Assembly (NCBI GenBank): GCA_019096065.1 | Contig: JAGUCH010000002.1 | Location: forward strand, 10,738,501 to 10,802,500 | Origin: Paracyclopina nana | Taxonomy: Eukaryota; Arthropoda; Copepoda; Cyclopoida; Cyclopettidae | Reading direction: 5' to 3' | DNA: 64,000 nucleotides | Part shown: positions 12,301-19,927 of the stretch, one piece after another | Numbering within the stretch: the stretch's first letter is position 1 | How the letters are laid out: every line of letters begins with the position of its first letter | Notes under the pieces: model-generated | Databases searched by the model: none | What the model saw: only the letters and a program-made list of their open reading frames with translations | What the model was told of the DNA's origin: nothing | Program-made: the position numbers and the translations under genes

Positions 12301-15300
12301 TGCGATTACTTAATTCCTTGACAATTTTTTCTTCATCAAAGTTGTTTTTGTTTTTTGGCTTCTTTTGTAGCATTTTATTTTTCCATAGCTGACTATTAGC
12401 TGATCGGTTTGTTATACTCTTATCCGTACAGCTCTGGTCATCATGATTACCCATTTTGATCCAAAGGGCAAAAAATGATTTTTTGGGGGTGACTTTGGAG
12501 CAAAATTGAGAAAACTTCTCCCAGATGAATTTTTTTCATTTTTTGCACAGAGTCAGCCAAAGGTTTGTACTTTTAAAAATGAAAGAATAAAGAATGACCC
12601 TTTTTTGTTTGAAGCCAGGTATTGGCTTAGTCTCTTCTGGAGATTTCATAGTGACCAAGCCACGGTCATTATCGATTCTTATGTAGTTCCATCGCAACCT
12701 ACTCAGTACATAAGAAACGATAATGACCATGGCTTGGTCACTATGAAATCTCCAGAAGAGACTAAGCCAATGTCTGTCAAAGTTATGCTAATTTTAGCAA
12801 ATATAACTTAGTTAAACCGACTTGAGATGCATGACCTAAAAAGGAAATTTTGCTGTAATTAAAGTATGTTGTGAACAATATCTATTATGGTCATTTTTTG
12901 TTTGGGCTGCGTCTGGGGGAACTCGCTTAATAAACACTTAAGATTTATAGAAAAATGGTTAAATTATAAAACCACAGTTTCTGAGTGATAAACAGATGAA
13001 CTTAAAATGAAATTTTAATATAAATATGGGATATGAGGAGCAACTTTTGTTACTGTAATGCTTAGGTGTTCTCAATTTTAGGGGCAAAGTCCAAAACAAA
13101 TGCACTTACTGTAAAAGTACCCCCAAAAAATGATCCAACACTATCATGACAAAAATAAAAGTTGTTAAATATAATAGATTTATAATAAAATTAAATTTTC
13201 AGCTCATTATCTTCAAGTTCATTTAACAAATTTTTAAGTTTAAACAACACTGATGTATATGTTTATTATAAAAGTATTCTAGAAAGCAATCATTTGAGAA
13301 AAAATAAAAGTTGCCTGCCACAGCCAATAATTAAAATAAAATTTCATTTTCAGAGGTGAAAAATGAATCATGTGACATACAAACTAAATTCTTGCAACTA
13401 GCACCAATTTTTCAAAAAATCATAAAACTTTTCACTGAAAAGTGAGATTCCAACTCTTTAAAAGCTTGCTTCTTTACGTTGCTGCTAAAAATATCAAAGG
13501 TAGCCGTCTACTGCTCACGGGCTTTTTTATTGCTTTTGGTTGAACAAACGATCGCCAATGTAACCAAATTTATCGGGAACTTACACAAAAATTCGGACAG
13601 CCATTTGGGTTGATGGTAGTGTTCCACGGCAACGCAAAGTGTGTTGAAGAAGACCAGGATGATGACGAACCAGTAGAACCATTGCTGTTTCACGGTGCTC
13701 CTGATGAAAAACCTGCAAGGAGAGTCCTTGGAGTCGATGAAGGTAGCAATAATGGCCATGTACTTGCCTCACTCTCTTTTCGCATCGCCAAAACTCCTTG
13801 CATCCGCCGTGATCCCTGAGACGCGATCGGATCGCCGAGGCCTGGTTGATACCTGCGCAAACGGAGATGAGAGTGAGCTCGCGGCGGAAATTGGCGAGGG
13901 GACATGAAACAATTGGCATGCGTGTAGATAGGATAGACACAGCTTTTACCGAATCTTTTTCGCGCGGGATCTGACAAGAAGGTCTCTGCAAATTGTACGT
14001 CGTAAGAAAAGCACCGATCGAGCGTAAATAGAAGAAAGAACCTTCGTCGGGGTCGTCGTCGTCGTCCTCCGTCTCGGTGCTCCTGCTCTTGCCGGAGAGC
14101 TTCATTTTCTTCCGCTTCGTCGCCGCCCGCCGCCGGGCTTCCATGATGTGGTTCCGCTCCTCCTCCGTGGTGCGTTCCTCCGCCAAGATCACCTCCTCTG
14201 CGGAGACGTTGGAGAACGAAAGAGCTAGAGAGAAGAGAGTTGTTACCTGCTTTGCAAATCCAGTCCACGTAGCCGTTCAGCTCCCGCTCCAGTTGTTGCT
14301 GCCGCCGAAGCTTGAGAAAGGCCTGGCGATTCTCCACGCGTTCTCTCTCCTTGGCGAATTCTCTGAAAACGCACCATTGCAGTACATGGGCCAAAGAATT
14401 CACGCGAATCCCTACCCGCTCAGCACTCCCAGCACCAGGTTGAGCATGAAAAACGAGCCGATGACGATGAGGGGCACGAAGTAGATGGAGTTGAAGCTGT
14501 CGCCCATGGCGTCGTTGGTCTGCATGCGCAAATTATAATGATTAGCTCGAATTGGCTCGAGGATAGCTGCTGTACCCAGTAGAGGATGGGCGTCCAACCC
14601 TCCATGGTCACGCACTGGAACACGGTGAGCATGGCGAAGCCGATGTTGTCAAACGAGGTGATGCCGTAGTTCGGCCCCTCCCACTTCTCCAGGCAGATGG
14701 ACACGTTGGCCTGACAAGTGTAGGCGCCGTCAGGGGCCTTGAGAGGGTCGTCGGAATGGCAAGGAACACGCATGCTTCCCTCCGTCACGATTTGATCTAG
14801 ATAGCATATTATGCCTTGTTCATGCATTAAGAATGCCTTTAAAAAGGTATGCACAGTGGGTCAAAAAGCCGATTTCACGCGCACGAGAAAATCCGCCAAA
14901 TCGCCCAAAGTCCCATTTTACCACTAATTTTTGTCATCTGATTTGGTTGACTTCTGAGCAATTGAAATAGTCAAAACTGGTTTTAATTGACAGATACAGA
15001 TTCAAATTTGACTTCAACATCAAACTTTGCCTGAAAAAGTGTTCAGCTTGGAAAATGCTAGAATAGTTATTTTTGCCCATTTCTTGGGCATCCATAACTT
15101 TTGATTGGAATCGAATGTAATTTATCTATGATGACTGAGAGGTCAATCAGACCACATTTAATGATTATTCATCAAAATTGGCTGCGGAAATTTGCGGACT
15201 TGGGAGCTCTGAATGTCTGCTTTTAGCTTACGGCCCTATGAAAATTGACTGCAACGATTTTGCGAGTTGTTTTCCGTGCGCGTCAAGAAGGCATTTTGAG

Positions 15301-17509
15301 CCACTGTGGTATGGGAAAAGTTGAAAAGTGAATCTGTTGCTGACTGCCACTCGACGAGTTCAGCTTGGGACCGAGCAGTATTTTTAATGGCAATTTTTGG
15401 CTATTTTGTCTCATGGTTTTCAGCATATTTCTAAACAAACTATCTTTCATCACATTTCCCTGATAAAAGATGAAATTTAACAATTGATTTTGCTCAAAAG
15501 GACTAAAATGTGGAGCACTTAATAGCCAAAATTAGATTTGTTTACTTTCAAGTTGGCTTAAAGTCGATCTGATTTTTCTAGTATCATAAGACAATTTTTC
15601 TCTTTTCCTAAAGGTGCTTTTCGGGCATTTTCCTAAGGAGTTGAGGGCGTACATGAACAGGACATTAAGGCGAGCGTTTGCATAATGTCAATAAACGTAA
15701 ACCAAGCTGCCATCCAGCTGTCATTGAAAGCGGATTAAATAATGGTTGCTTTCATCCATTGATCTTGGCAAAAAATGGAAAAAAAATCAAGGCTGACGAT
15801 GATAGCGGATGCAGGTCTTTAATCTACCAAATGAACCCTAAGAGCATAAGCTTTCAAAAAATGTATATTTTTTTGGTGTTGCAAAGAGTTTGGGCTAGGA
15901 CCTTCTTCAAGTCAATGTGAATTCGATTTGAATAATCTAAATTAGGGGATCGGAAAGCGAAATTCTTTTTTTTTGGCAAAGGAGTTCTCAGTTGATAGCT
16001 ACGTAGAGTTGTCACTATGCATGGTTTTTGTGATTCCTTATTTTAGTTACGGAACATTCTCGTGGTTGCTGTCTGAGTCACGCATCCGGGATGCTATGAG
16101 GACGACCGAGGAGAATTGCGGTACGTACCCAAATCATCAGCGGCGTAGCACGTCTTGTGCAGGGCACCCGAGTAGAATTCGAGGCCGATGATGGCGAAGA
16201 TGAGGATGGCGAACATGACGAGAAGGCCGATTTGCATGAGCGGCGCCAGAGCCTTGAGAATGGACTTGAGCACCACCTGGAGGCCTGCGTGGAAGCGATT
16301 GATGAATGTGGTGTGATGGAGGTGGGTCCACGCGTAGTCGGGTGTATGAGAGCATGCGACTTACTTGGAACGCCGGAGACCAGCTTGAGGGGCCTGAGGA
16401 CGCGAATGGCCCGCAGCGTGCGCAGGTCGACGCCGTCTTCGGGCTTTCCCGCGATGGTTCGCGTGGGGTCCTCTGTGGGGCTGAGGATGGTGATGTATCT
16501 GGGATAGACACGGACAGAGTAGTAGAGTAGACGACACCTGCGGGAGCTACTTGGGACTGCTGCGCTATCAATGGTTACCATCACTACTACAGATCGGCTA
16601 GCCCCGCTAAACTATCAACGACGAGTACACAGGAGAGAGAGGAGGACGAAAAGAGAGAAGAAAATCGACTCCAGCTTACTTGGCACCTTGGACACCAACT
16701 TGAGCGGGCGGAGCACCCGAAAGGAGCGCAAAATTGTGAGGTCGAACGGCAGCGAGGACTCGGCCGTCATCGTGACCAGCCTGAATGATCACGATTTTAG
16801 ATCTCAGCTAGGGCGCGGAGGCCAAGCGGGCGGGCGGGTGGGCGCAGCTCGCGCAATGAGCGAAAAGCAACTCACCCCGTGACCACCACGATGAAGTCCA
16901 TGATGTTCCACGCGTTGCGCAGGTAGCTGCCGCGGTGCAGCACGAACCCCAGCGCCAGGATCTTGAGCGCGGCCTCCACCGTGAAGATGCCCAGGAAGTA
17001 GGGCTCCGTGGCCTCCAGCTTCTGCGCCAGCACGGTGCGGTCCCCGTTGGGCAGGTGCTCCTCCAGCGCGAGCACGATGCAGTTGGCGATGATGGTGAGG
17101 AGGACGGTGTACTCGAACGGCGGCCACTCGATGAGGAAGCGGGTCGTGCGCCGGATCACGTTGCGCTCGCTCAGCAGGAACAGCGAGCTCGGCCCGCCGC
17201 CCGACCTCGGCTCGCCGCCCGACCCCGACGACGCCCCGCGACTCCGACCCATCGCGCTCGTGCCCTGGCTCCTCGACCCCTCCGCCTTCTCACGGGCCCT
17301 CGAGGCTTGTTCCGCGGCCGCGAGCCTGCAACGACATTTAATTTCACTGTTGGAGGACGTCGAGGTCGTCGTTATTGTCGCACACTAAACGTGTGGTTGG
17401 CTGCAGCCAGCGAGACAGCCTCCAGCCTCGGAGGATGCCCGAGAAAGCCCGTTTCTCCTCACCTCTCGATGGTCGTGGTCGTCGCGCTCGTGCTTTGGGC
17501 TTCCTCCAT
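719..17509 (-). CDS. cac: Voltage-gated calcium channel alpha1 subunit, Cav2/cacophony type (5' part; continues past the left edge)
   Basis: Pore-forming subunit of the presynaptic Cav2 calcium channel in the neuronal plasma membrane; known family role is calcium entry that triggers transmitter release. I assembled 21 exons (plus two alternative ones) whose GT/AG borders and phases join without a break into 3633 coding nt (1211 codons). They carry domains I, II, III and IVS1-S2. Visible hallmarks: N-terminal [17 protein letters not shown], pore glutamates in TMEGW (I), TGEDW (II) and TTEGWP (III), arginine-rich S4 segments, and the beta-subunit binding motif [14 protein letters not shown] after IS6. 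The start is ATG 17509; an in-frame ATG near 17252 is the alternative. IVS3 onward is not in the window. The Cav2 rather than Cav1 call rests on the N-terminus and I-II linker as remembered from insect cacophony. Confidence 0.95.
964..1074 (-). other. cac: cac alternative exon, IVS2 version 1 (111 nt)
   Basis: Encodes 37 residues beginning [18 protein letters not shown] and containing [16 protein letters not shown], the S1-S2 loop and IVS2. Acceptor TTTTCAACCTTAG|T, donor TTCAGG|GTATGT. Starts and ends in phase 0. It sits between the gypsy insertion and the second version. Confidence 0.88.
1657..1897 (-). repeat. gypsy 3' LTR
   Basis: 241 bp, appears identical to the 5' LTR. Identity of the pair implies a recent insertion or recent gene conversion. 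Confidence 0.95.
1898..1905 (-). other. gypsy polypurine tract
   Basis: GGGAGGGA on the minus strand directly abuts the 3' LTR, where plus-strand DNA synthesis is primed in this class. Confidence 0.65.
2057..2536 (-). CDS. gypsy Pol C-terminal tail, shifted frame
   Basis: 159 codons overlapping the end of the Pol ORF in another frame. It starts [10 protein letters not shown], as expected downstream of integrase, is rich in Pro/Glu, and ends in a basic AT-hook-like GRGRPKKK. It shows that Pol is also broken near the integrase C-terminus. It could be a separate accessory protein, but a frameshifted tail is simpler. Confidence 0.7.
   Translation of the reverse strand: MHPRKPLMDPNMVLDAKIKPENFRKGLLVWLDCPELLKFNPKIPLKSEEPAASIASPMTTTPPLIKQEPDSPPAEEVLIHDDVHEPTQDDQPPDLLSRSNPGSPRKLLNRFRDSFRGGRDPTSSLTRNQARAQRVLIEDQPLPARAPEYKPGRGRPKKK
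2515..5562 (-). CDS. pol: gypsy Pol remnant: RT N-terminus, tandem repeat insert, integrase
   Basis: Open for 1015 codons from a TTG at 5562 (the frame extends a little upstream). Residues 1-255 are the protease-RT linker and first RT strands, including [13 protein letters not shown] and WRPMVEYRN, where the family normally continues into the palm. Residues about 257-745 are tandem repeats. After them come the integrase zinc finger (H-x3-H..CWKC) and catalytic core: [16 protein letters not shown] and a final acidic residue near SAAEVINKH. No YxDD box and no RNase H motif are present. The frame closes at ECIPENH while the homologous C-terminus continues in another frame (2057-2536). Confidence 0.88.
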   Translation of the reverse strand: MGIDLIHATGLFYDPISMKIRSANKFPLEARTQKKTYIPARSVATISVLLKNQDNGPLAHFEGCLQRSDAIQLCKEDCLIRSNQQGIANIKVTNAGLLPFMIDKVSFTGQILSVDKIIPVHDVFLKDKNVIGRPSRQVEDYILKHANLDHLSPNLCQSYFKCLLRNSDIISTSEFDLGDCTLMTHKFDTHDHRPVHARQFQIPMSHLDEINKSIEDWLEMNILEPCNSPWNSSIFCVPKKLTGATAWRPMVEYRNQRIVPVLLRGGEPHNIPVKAIKDMAFLKKPRELLRGGEPRNITFEAMEDMAVLKKSRGLLQGGEPHNITFEAMEDMAVLKKSRGLLQGGEPHNITFEAMEDMAFLKKSRGLLQGGDEPHNITFEAMEDMAVLKKSRGLLQGGEPHNITFEAMEDMAFLKKSRGLLQGGDEPHNITFEAMEGMAVLKKSRGLLQGGEPHNITFEAMEDMAVLEKSQGLLQGGEPHNITFEAIEDMAVLKKSQGLLQGGETHNSTVEAMDDMAVLKKLRELLQSGETHSNSVEAMEAMRDMTVMKKLEAMEDMAVMKRLQESGETHCSTVEAMEDMAVMKKLQKSGETHSNSVEAMEDMAVMKRLQESGETHCSTVEAMEDMAVMKKLQKSGETHSNSVEAMEDMAVMKKLQESGETHSNSVEAMEDMAVMKKLQESGETHSNSVEAMESLAVMKKLRKCIETLSIVVDAIEDRATMRKLQSTDLVIVVDAIEDRATMRKLQSTDLVVAALLSFVKQGLVPRQPKLKWIIKRYGPIFEVMNDLLFVMSGPKSVLAAPAVCHADIISAAHAAVGHKGINKTSERIHEQYFWPSLLTDVEEYISSCWKCDKTKPEQSHPNVELLPHQQLKGPLERVHADLFGPWRDSDGKKYILVIMESVSKYAEFVTLVDKQSDTVPGAIFNRWIARFGLPAVLIADGGTEFTSQLSQSLYNLLREDKSTTSPSHPQCNSAAEVINKHTISYLPKMLDTSSPLSETTRMSPFFLLLECIPENH
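3318..4794 (-). repeat. In-frame coding tandem repeat array replacing the RT/RNase H core
   Basis: About 20 units in three blocks. Block A (about 4040-4794): ten 78-bp units, consensus [20 protein letters not shown] plus SRGLLQ, two with an extra Asp codon. Block B (about 3470-4040): 69-bp units, consensus [20 protein letters not shown] plus LQE. Block C (about 3318-3440): two 63-bp units with [17 protein letters not shown]. All share the core [11 protein letters not shown]. Unit lengths are multiples of three and there is no stop. Confidence 0.92.
5570..5929 (-). CDS. gypsy protease segment
   Basis: Aspartic protease part of Pol. Catalytic motif [11 protein letters not shown] is intact. In frame with Gag across the TAA stop, so stop readthrough would make a Gag-protease fusion; there is no ATG at its head (first listed codon is GTG). 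It ends in TGA at 5570, and the rest of Pol lies in the +1 frame. Confidence 0.8.
   Translation of the reverse strand: MGSTPLVVARLVELFHAITSFSLLSSNENTKRPFVSIHSLGATFEMLFDTGSNISLLSRMAFRRIAPQLRPQRITNAPMLRATCASGNPLRINGLYEIDCMIEGRQLKWPFYVCVGTRT
5939..7093 (-). CDS. gag: gypsy Gag (384 aa)
   Basis: Retrotransposon capsid/nucleocapsid protein. ATG 7093; very acidic N-terminus ([20 protein letters not shown]), a capsid-like helical middle with a WY-type motif (AAQWYNTL), a GQ-rich repeat (GQVQGQ) and one CCHC zinc knuckle, [14 protein letters not shown]. Ends in TAA at 5939-5941. The protease ORF follows in the same frame right after this stop. A heptamer of the TTTAAAC type lies 6 nt before the stop in the frame used by -1 slippage sites, but the -1 frame closes quickly. 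Confidence 0.9.
   Translation of the reverse strand: MADSEDEYYEDEFYEEASSEGTIPPTAPPQEDNTETSAFPQQCLFTMAQRNIKAIDVPEFSGDPAVDKLQARAWARRIDDLRALANENIPAGQPQRWTDEMTAMYAAMALKAKAAQWYNTLKEEGFAPKEWSGVSGLKKEFLDHWHHEATLAEQSAIEDSLVQEASESVRDFYDRVKTGVMTLMETFIVLGEGEYATNDAAVEMCKRSAYVFACRRKFIQGLLPAIKKQVIVHNITDLKAILKVAKRVEASLSSEKKATVPVPEVHAVEQADSAQESNPHNQPLTLGALVNLINGSGARGQVQGQVQGQARGQVRGPASGQFRANMVCWYCTKKNHSEAECFSRQADAAKGMYNPRPGSKRATEQEANKVNEVRASYHSNPLNW
7151..7160 (-). other. gypsy primer binding site
   Basis: On the minus strand TGGTGGCAGC begins two bases inside the 5' LTR. It would pair with a tRNA ending GCTGCCACCA, which fits a tRNA-Leu (from memory). Confidence 0.6.
7163..7403 (-). repeat. gypsy 5' LTR
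   Basis: 241 bp, first LTR in the element's own orientation; appears identical base for base to 1657-1897. Ends TG/CA. Confidence 0.95.
7813..9178. other. Rest of the cac domain IV intron
   Basis: AT-rich intron sequence on the exon 9179-9343 side; no ORF with coding character and no repeat shared with the rest of the window that I could see. On the other side, 1075-1511 is likewise plain intron. Confidence 0.6.
9398..10717 (-). CDS. cac: cac exons: II-III linker end and domain III
   Basis: Exons 10628-10717, 10385-10574 (IIIS1-S2), 10220-10332 (IIIS3), 9999-10170 (IIIS4-S5), 9857-9945, 9656-9796 (pore glutamate in QTTEGWP), 9398-9599 (IIIS6 and start of the III-IV linker). S4 reads [19 protein letters not shown]. 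All introns here are about 50-60 nt, leaving no room for hidden exons. The loop between IIS6 and IIIS1 is only about 73 residues. Confidence 0.95.
10770..13712 (-). CDS. cac: cac exons: domain II
   Basis: Exon 13585-13712 carries IIS1 ([17 protein letters not shown]). Exon 10770-11496 (727 nt, the longest) carries IIS2-S6: S4 [20 protein letters not shown]5 with [12 protein letters not shown]-type sequence, pore glutamate in [14 protein letters not shown], and S6 [14 protein letters not shown], then an acidic tail. The 2.1-kb intron between them (11497-13584) is the largest outside domain IV and contains a near-perfect 65-bp hairpin. Confidence 0.95.
12621..12771. repeat. 65-bp near-perfect hairpin in a cac intron
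   Basis: Left arm 12621-12685 (starting ATTGGCTTAGTCTCTTCTGG) and right arm 12707-12771 are reverse complements with two mismatches by eye, separated by about 20 nt. It lies in the 2.1-kb intron between IIS1 and IIS2. The surrounding intron is AT-rich with nothing else recognised. Confidence 0.85.
13713..13767 (-). other. cac: Probable GC-AG intron in cac (55 nt)
   Basis: The join EKRVR to FFIRSTVK at the start of domain II keeps frame only if the donor is AG|GCAAGTA, the usual consensus for GC-AG introns; the nearby GT sites (GTGAGG, GTACAT) put the next exon out of frame. The acceptor is CTTGCAG. Confidence 0.8.
13768..14197 (-). CDS. cac: cac exons: I-II linker
   Basis: Exons 14042-14197, 13950-13985 (36 nt microexon) and 13768-13852. 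The first begins [15 protein letters not shown] and runs into a basic then Asp-rich stretch ending DDDDDPDEG. The last ends with the EKRVR motif just before IIS1. The donor of 14042 is GTTCTT, a weak site, so this join is the least certain of the gene; the microexon is supported by a good acceptor (TTTGCAG) and by frame. The last exon leaves through a GC donor (AG|GCAAGT). Confidence 0.82.
14247..17509 (-). CDS. cac: cac exons: N-terminus, domain I and beta-interaction motif
   Basis: Exons (read right to left): 17463-17509, 16876-17325 (IS1-S3), then one of 16680-16780 or 16365-16498 (IS4), 16129-16284 (IS5), 14576-14796 (pore, TMEGW), 14416-14519 (IS6, ending LVLGVLSG), 14247-14362 ([15 protein letters not shown] and the [17 protein letters not shown]). 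Phases match at each join. The N-terminal 60 residues before the conserved [12 protein letters not shown] are Ser/Gly/Arg-rich and probably disordered. The intron 14797-16128 holds a foldback repeat and a partial second one; the other introns are short. Confidence 0.93.
14851..15310. repeat. Foldback element, GCACAGTGG family, in a cac intron
   Basis: 460 bp with ends GCACAGTGGGTCAAAA / TTTTGAGCCACTGTGG. A second copy of nearly the same length is at 45987-46443; a piece is near 36716-36790. Confidence 0.85.
16365..16498 (-). other. cac: cac alternative exon, IS4 version 2 (134 nt)
   Basis: Encodes an S3-S4 loop ([20 protein letters not shown]) and a canonical Cav2 IS4 ([19 protein letters not shown]). 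Acceptor TATCCCAG|A, donor CCAA|GTAAGT. Its length is 2 mod 3, as is the 101-nt alternative, so exactly one of the pair must be included to keep frame: both (235 nt) or neither shifts it. Confidence 0.92.
16680..16780 (-). other. cac: cac alternative exon, IS4 version 1 (101 nt)
   Basis: Encodes [20 protein letters not shown] then [13 protein letters not shown]. Acceptor ATTCAG|G, donor CCAA|GTAAGC. Incoming phase 2 and outgoing phase 1 are the same as for the other IS4 exon 181 nt downstream. The first S4 gating position is Thr here (DLTIL) instead of Arg (DLRTL), so this version carries one fewer outer gating charge. Confidence 0.9.
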
Positions 17510-17974
17510 TTTGCTCCAACTCAATGCACACTTGAAGCCCCAACTCTGACCCACACCCCGTACAATGACTCATGAGGACTAGGCAAAAAAGAGCCAGGAG
17601 GCGAGAAGCTGCGGCAGCTCTCGCAGGGCTCTCAAATCGAAAAAGAAAGCAACAGGCGACTTTCTCTCAGACGCTCACGCGACAAGGTGCCTGATGCCTT
17701 CTTCCACCACCGAGGTAAAAGCTACAACAAGCACACGGATAAATGGAACGAAGGCAAACAACAGCCAATTCTCTTGCTTTCGCCATCATGCTCTCCTCCA
17801 TGCACCTGCTTCGCTTGGAAAATACAGCATTCCTATCCGCAGTGATACAACCTCCCATTACAATTGCACCATTTGTCCTCAATGACGCTCGACACAGCAG
17901 CCCACAAATACAAAAGCATATCTTAGTAATCTACGAGGGCGAAAGAAAAAAATATCAGCTGAACAAGAGATTAT
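17510..17974. other. Upstream region of cac
   Basis: Upstream of the ATG; presumably 5' UTR and promoter. Less AT-rich than the repeats beyond it. No TATA box or initiator I would defend, and no ORF with coding character. Confidence 0.45.
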
Positions 17975-18123
17975 AGGGCGTTCTCATATTGGACTTTTCC
18001 TTCCCAAAGCCTGATTTTAGTTAACTATTTTGGTAACCACTGCATAGCGGTTGACTAAAACCCGTTTTGGGTTAACTAAAATCAGGTTTTGGTAAGCAAA
18101 AGTCCAACATGATAACGACCTTA
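17975..18123. repeat. Foldback element, GGCGTTCTCATAT family
   Basis: 149-bp palindrome (GGGCGTTCTCATAT ... ATGATAACGACC) containing TGATTTTAGTTAAC and its complement. Related pieces at 42977-43021 (truncated) and 48005-48082. Confidence 0.85.
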
Positions 18124-19927
18124 TATGAAAAATCTCTTAAATGCGAGCCTGAGGTTATATACTGACCGTTCCTTAAGGTATTCATTAAGGCAAATCTACG
18201 CACAATGGCAACTGTACGCAGCTAGTTTATGTACTGAGATCTTTGCTCATCGGAATTTCGCGTTCCGATTCCTTAAGGAATTTGTAAATGAACAGAGGTA
18301 AATTGGGGATCGCCCGCGAGTGCGAGCACGGAGCGAAAAAAGTACCACATATACATACGGACTAAAACGACCGTAACTTTGCCGTTACATAACTTATCCG
18401 CAATTGAAGCAGATCGTTGGAATCGGCTCAGCGTGCCCTTTAATTTGAGCCAAAAAAGTTGCCAAAATGCAGCGTATAAGAAAGTTGCATATTTCTCAGT
18501 TTTCCTTGGGCCTAGAGCATTTAGAAATGGCAGCCAGAGCTCTACAAATGTTATTTTATGAACTTTTTCCAAAAATTCATTCCTCAAAATTGCCATTTTC
18601 GTGTTTATTAAGGAGCAGCTCCAATAATTGAGGTAAAATTGCTGAAATAGCCATAGCTCATTGTAGGAACGTCAATAAAATATAATTTTTGCACCATTGC
18701 AACCGCCTCAACATGCCGTACAATTAGAGCCCAAAAAAGTTGTCAAAATGCAGTGTATAAGAAATTTACTTGTTTCTCAGTTGTCCATAGGCTTTTAAAG
18801 CAAAGCCAAATACAGTTGTGGAAATCCCAACCAAAGCTTTGAAAATGGTATTTTATCAACTTTTTCGAAAAATTCCATTCTAGTGACCCCAAACCACTAT
18901 TTTTGAGTTGTTTACTTTGAAAAATATTCATTTCTGAAAACCAATGGGCTGAGTTTGCAAATAGCAAAAATTGTCAAATATCCTGAAACTGCATATAAAA
19001 AACTTTTTCATATAGTTTCAGGATATGACCAATTTTTTCACCTCAAACTGCTCAGGGCTCAGCACTGGAGCTTGCTTGTTTGGTTAATAGACTGCTGAGA
19101 CAAGGGACACTAATTACTGAGCTAGCAACAGGGCTATGAAGCAATGAAAGTTAGACGATGTAATGACATTTCCGAAATAATAAATTGTTTTCAAGTCGGA
19201 TGACTCAGCGCTGAGATATCAGAGTTGCAATTTCAGCCCAGTCCAAGTTTGAGCTGTTTTTGTCTCCTGTCTAGAGTCAGAATGCTGAGTTGGCTCTGAA
19301 GCCCAAAGTGGCTCAGTTTTTTTAGTAGTTTCAGGATATTTCACAATTTTTACAATTTTGGCACCACAACCCATCAATTTTAATAAATGAACACTTTTTC
19401 AGGGTGGATGCCCCTAATAAACATGAAAACAGCAATTTTGAGGCTCTAGGATGGAATTTTTGGAATAATTGCAACATTCTTATCTGCTGCATTTTGACTA
19501 CTTTTTTGGGCTCAAATTAAAGGGCATGTTGTGGCGGTTGCAATGGTGTACAGATTACATTTAATTGTGTTTTATTCACTGAGCCATGGCTATTTCGACA
19601 AATTGACCTCAATTATTAGAGCTGCTCCCTAATAAACACGAAAATAGTGATTCTGAGGCACTAGAATGGAGTTTTTAGAAAAAGTGTATAAAATAACATT
19701 TGTAGAACTCTGGCTGCCATTTCCAAAACTGTCTTTGTTTTTGCTCTAGGCCCAAGGAAAATAGAGAAATATGCAACTTTCTTATACGCTGCATTTTGGC
19801 AACTTTTTGGGCACAAATTATGGGGCACGCTAAGACGATTCCAACTATGTGCTTAAATTGCGGATAAGTTACGTAACGGCAAAGTTACGGTCGTTTTAGT
19901 CTGTATGTATATGTGTTACTTTTTTTC

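Noticed and set aside
12506-12811. 101-codon plus-strand frame and its minus partner at 12536-12730
   Set aside because: Both arise from the palindrome and share the same peptide from either strand.
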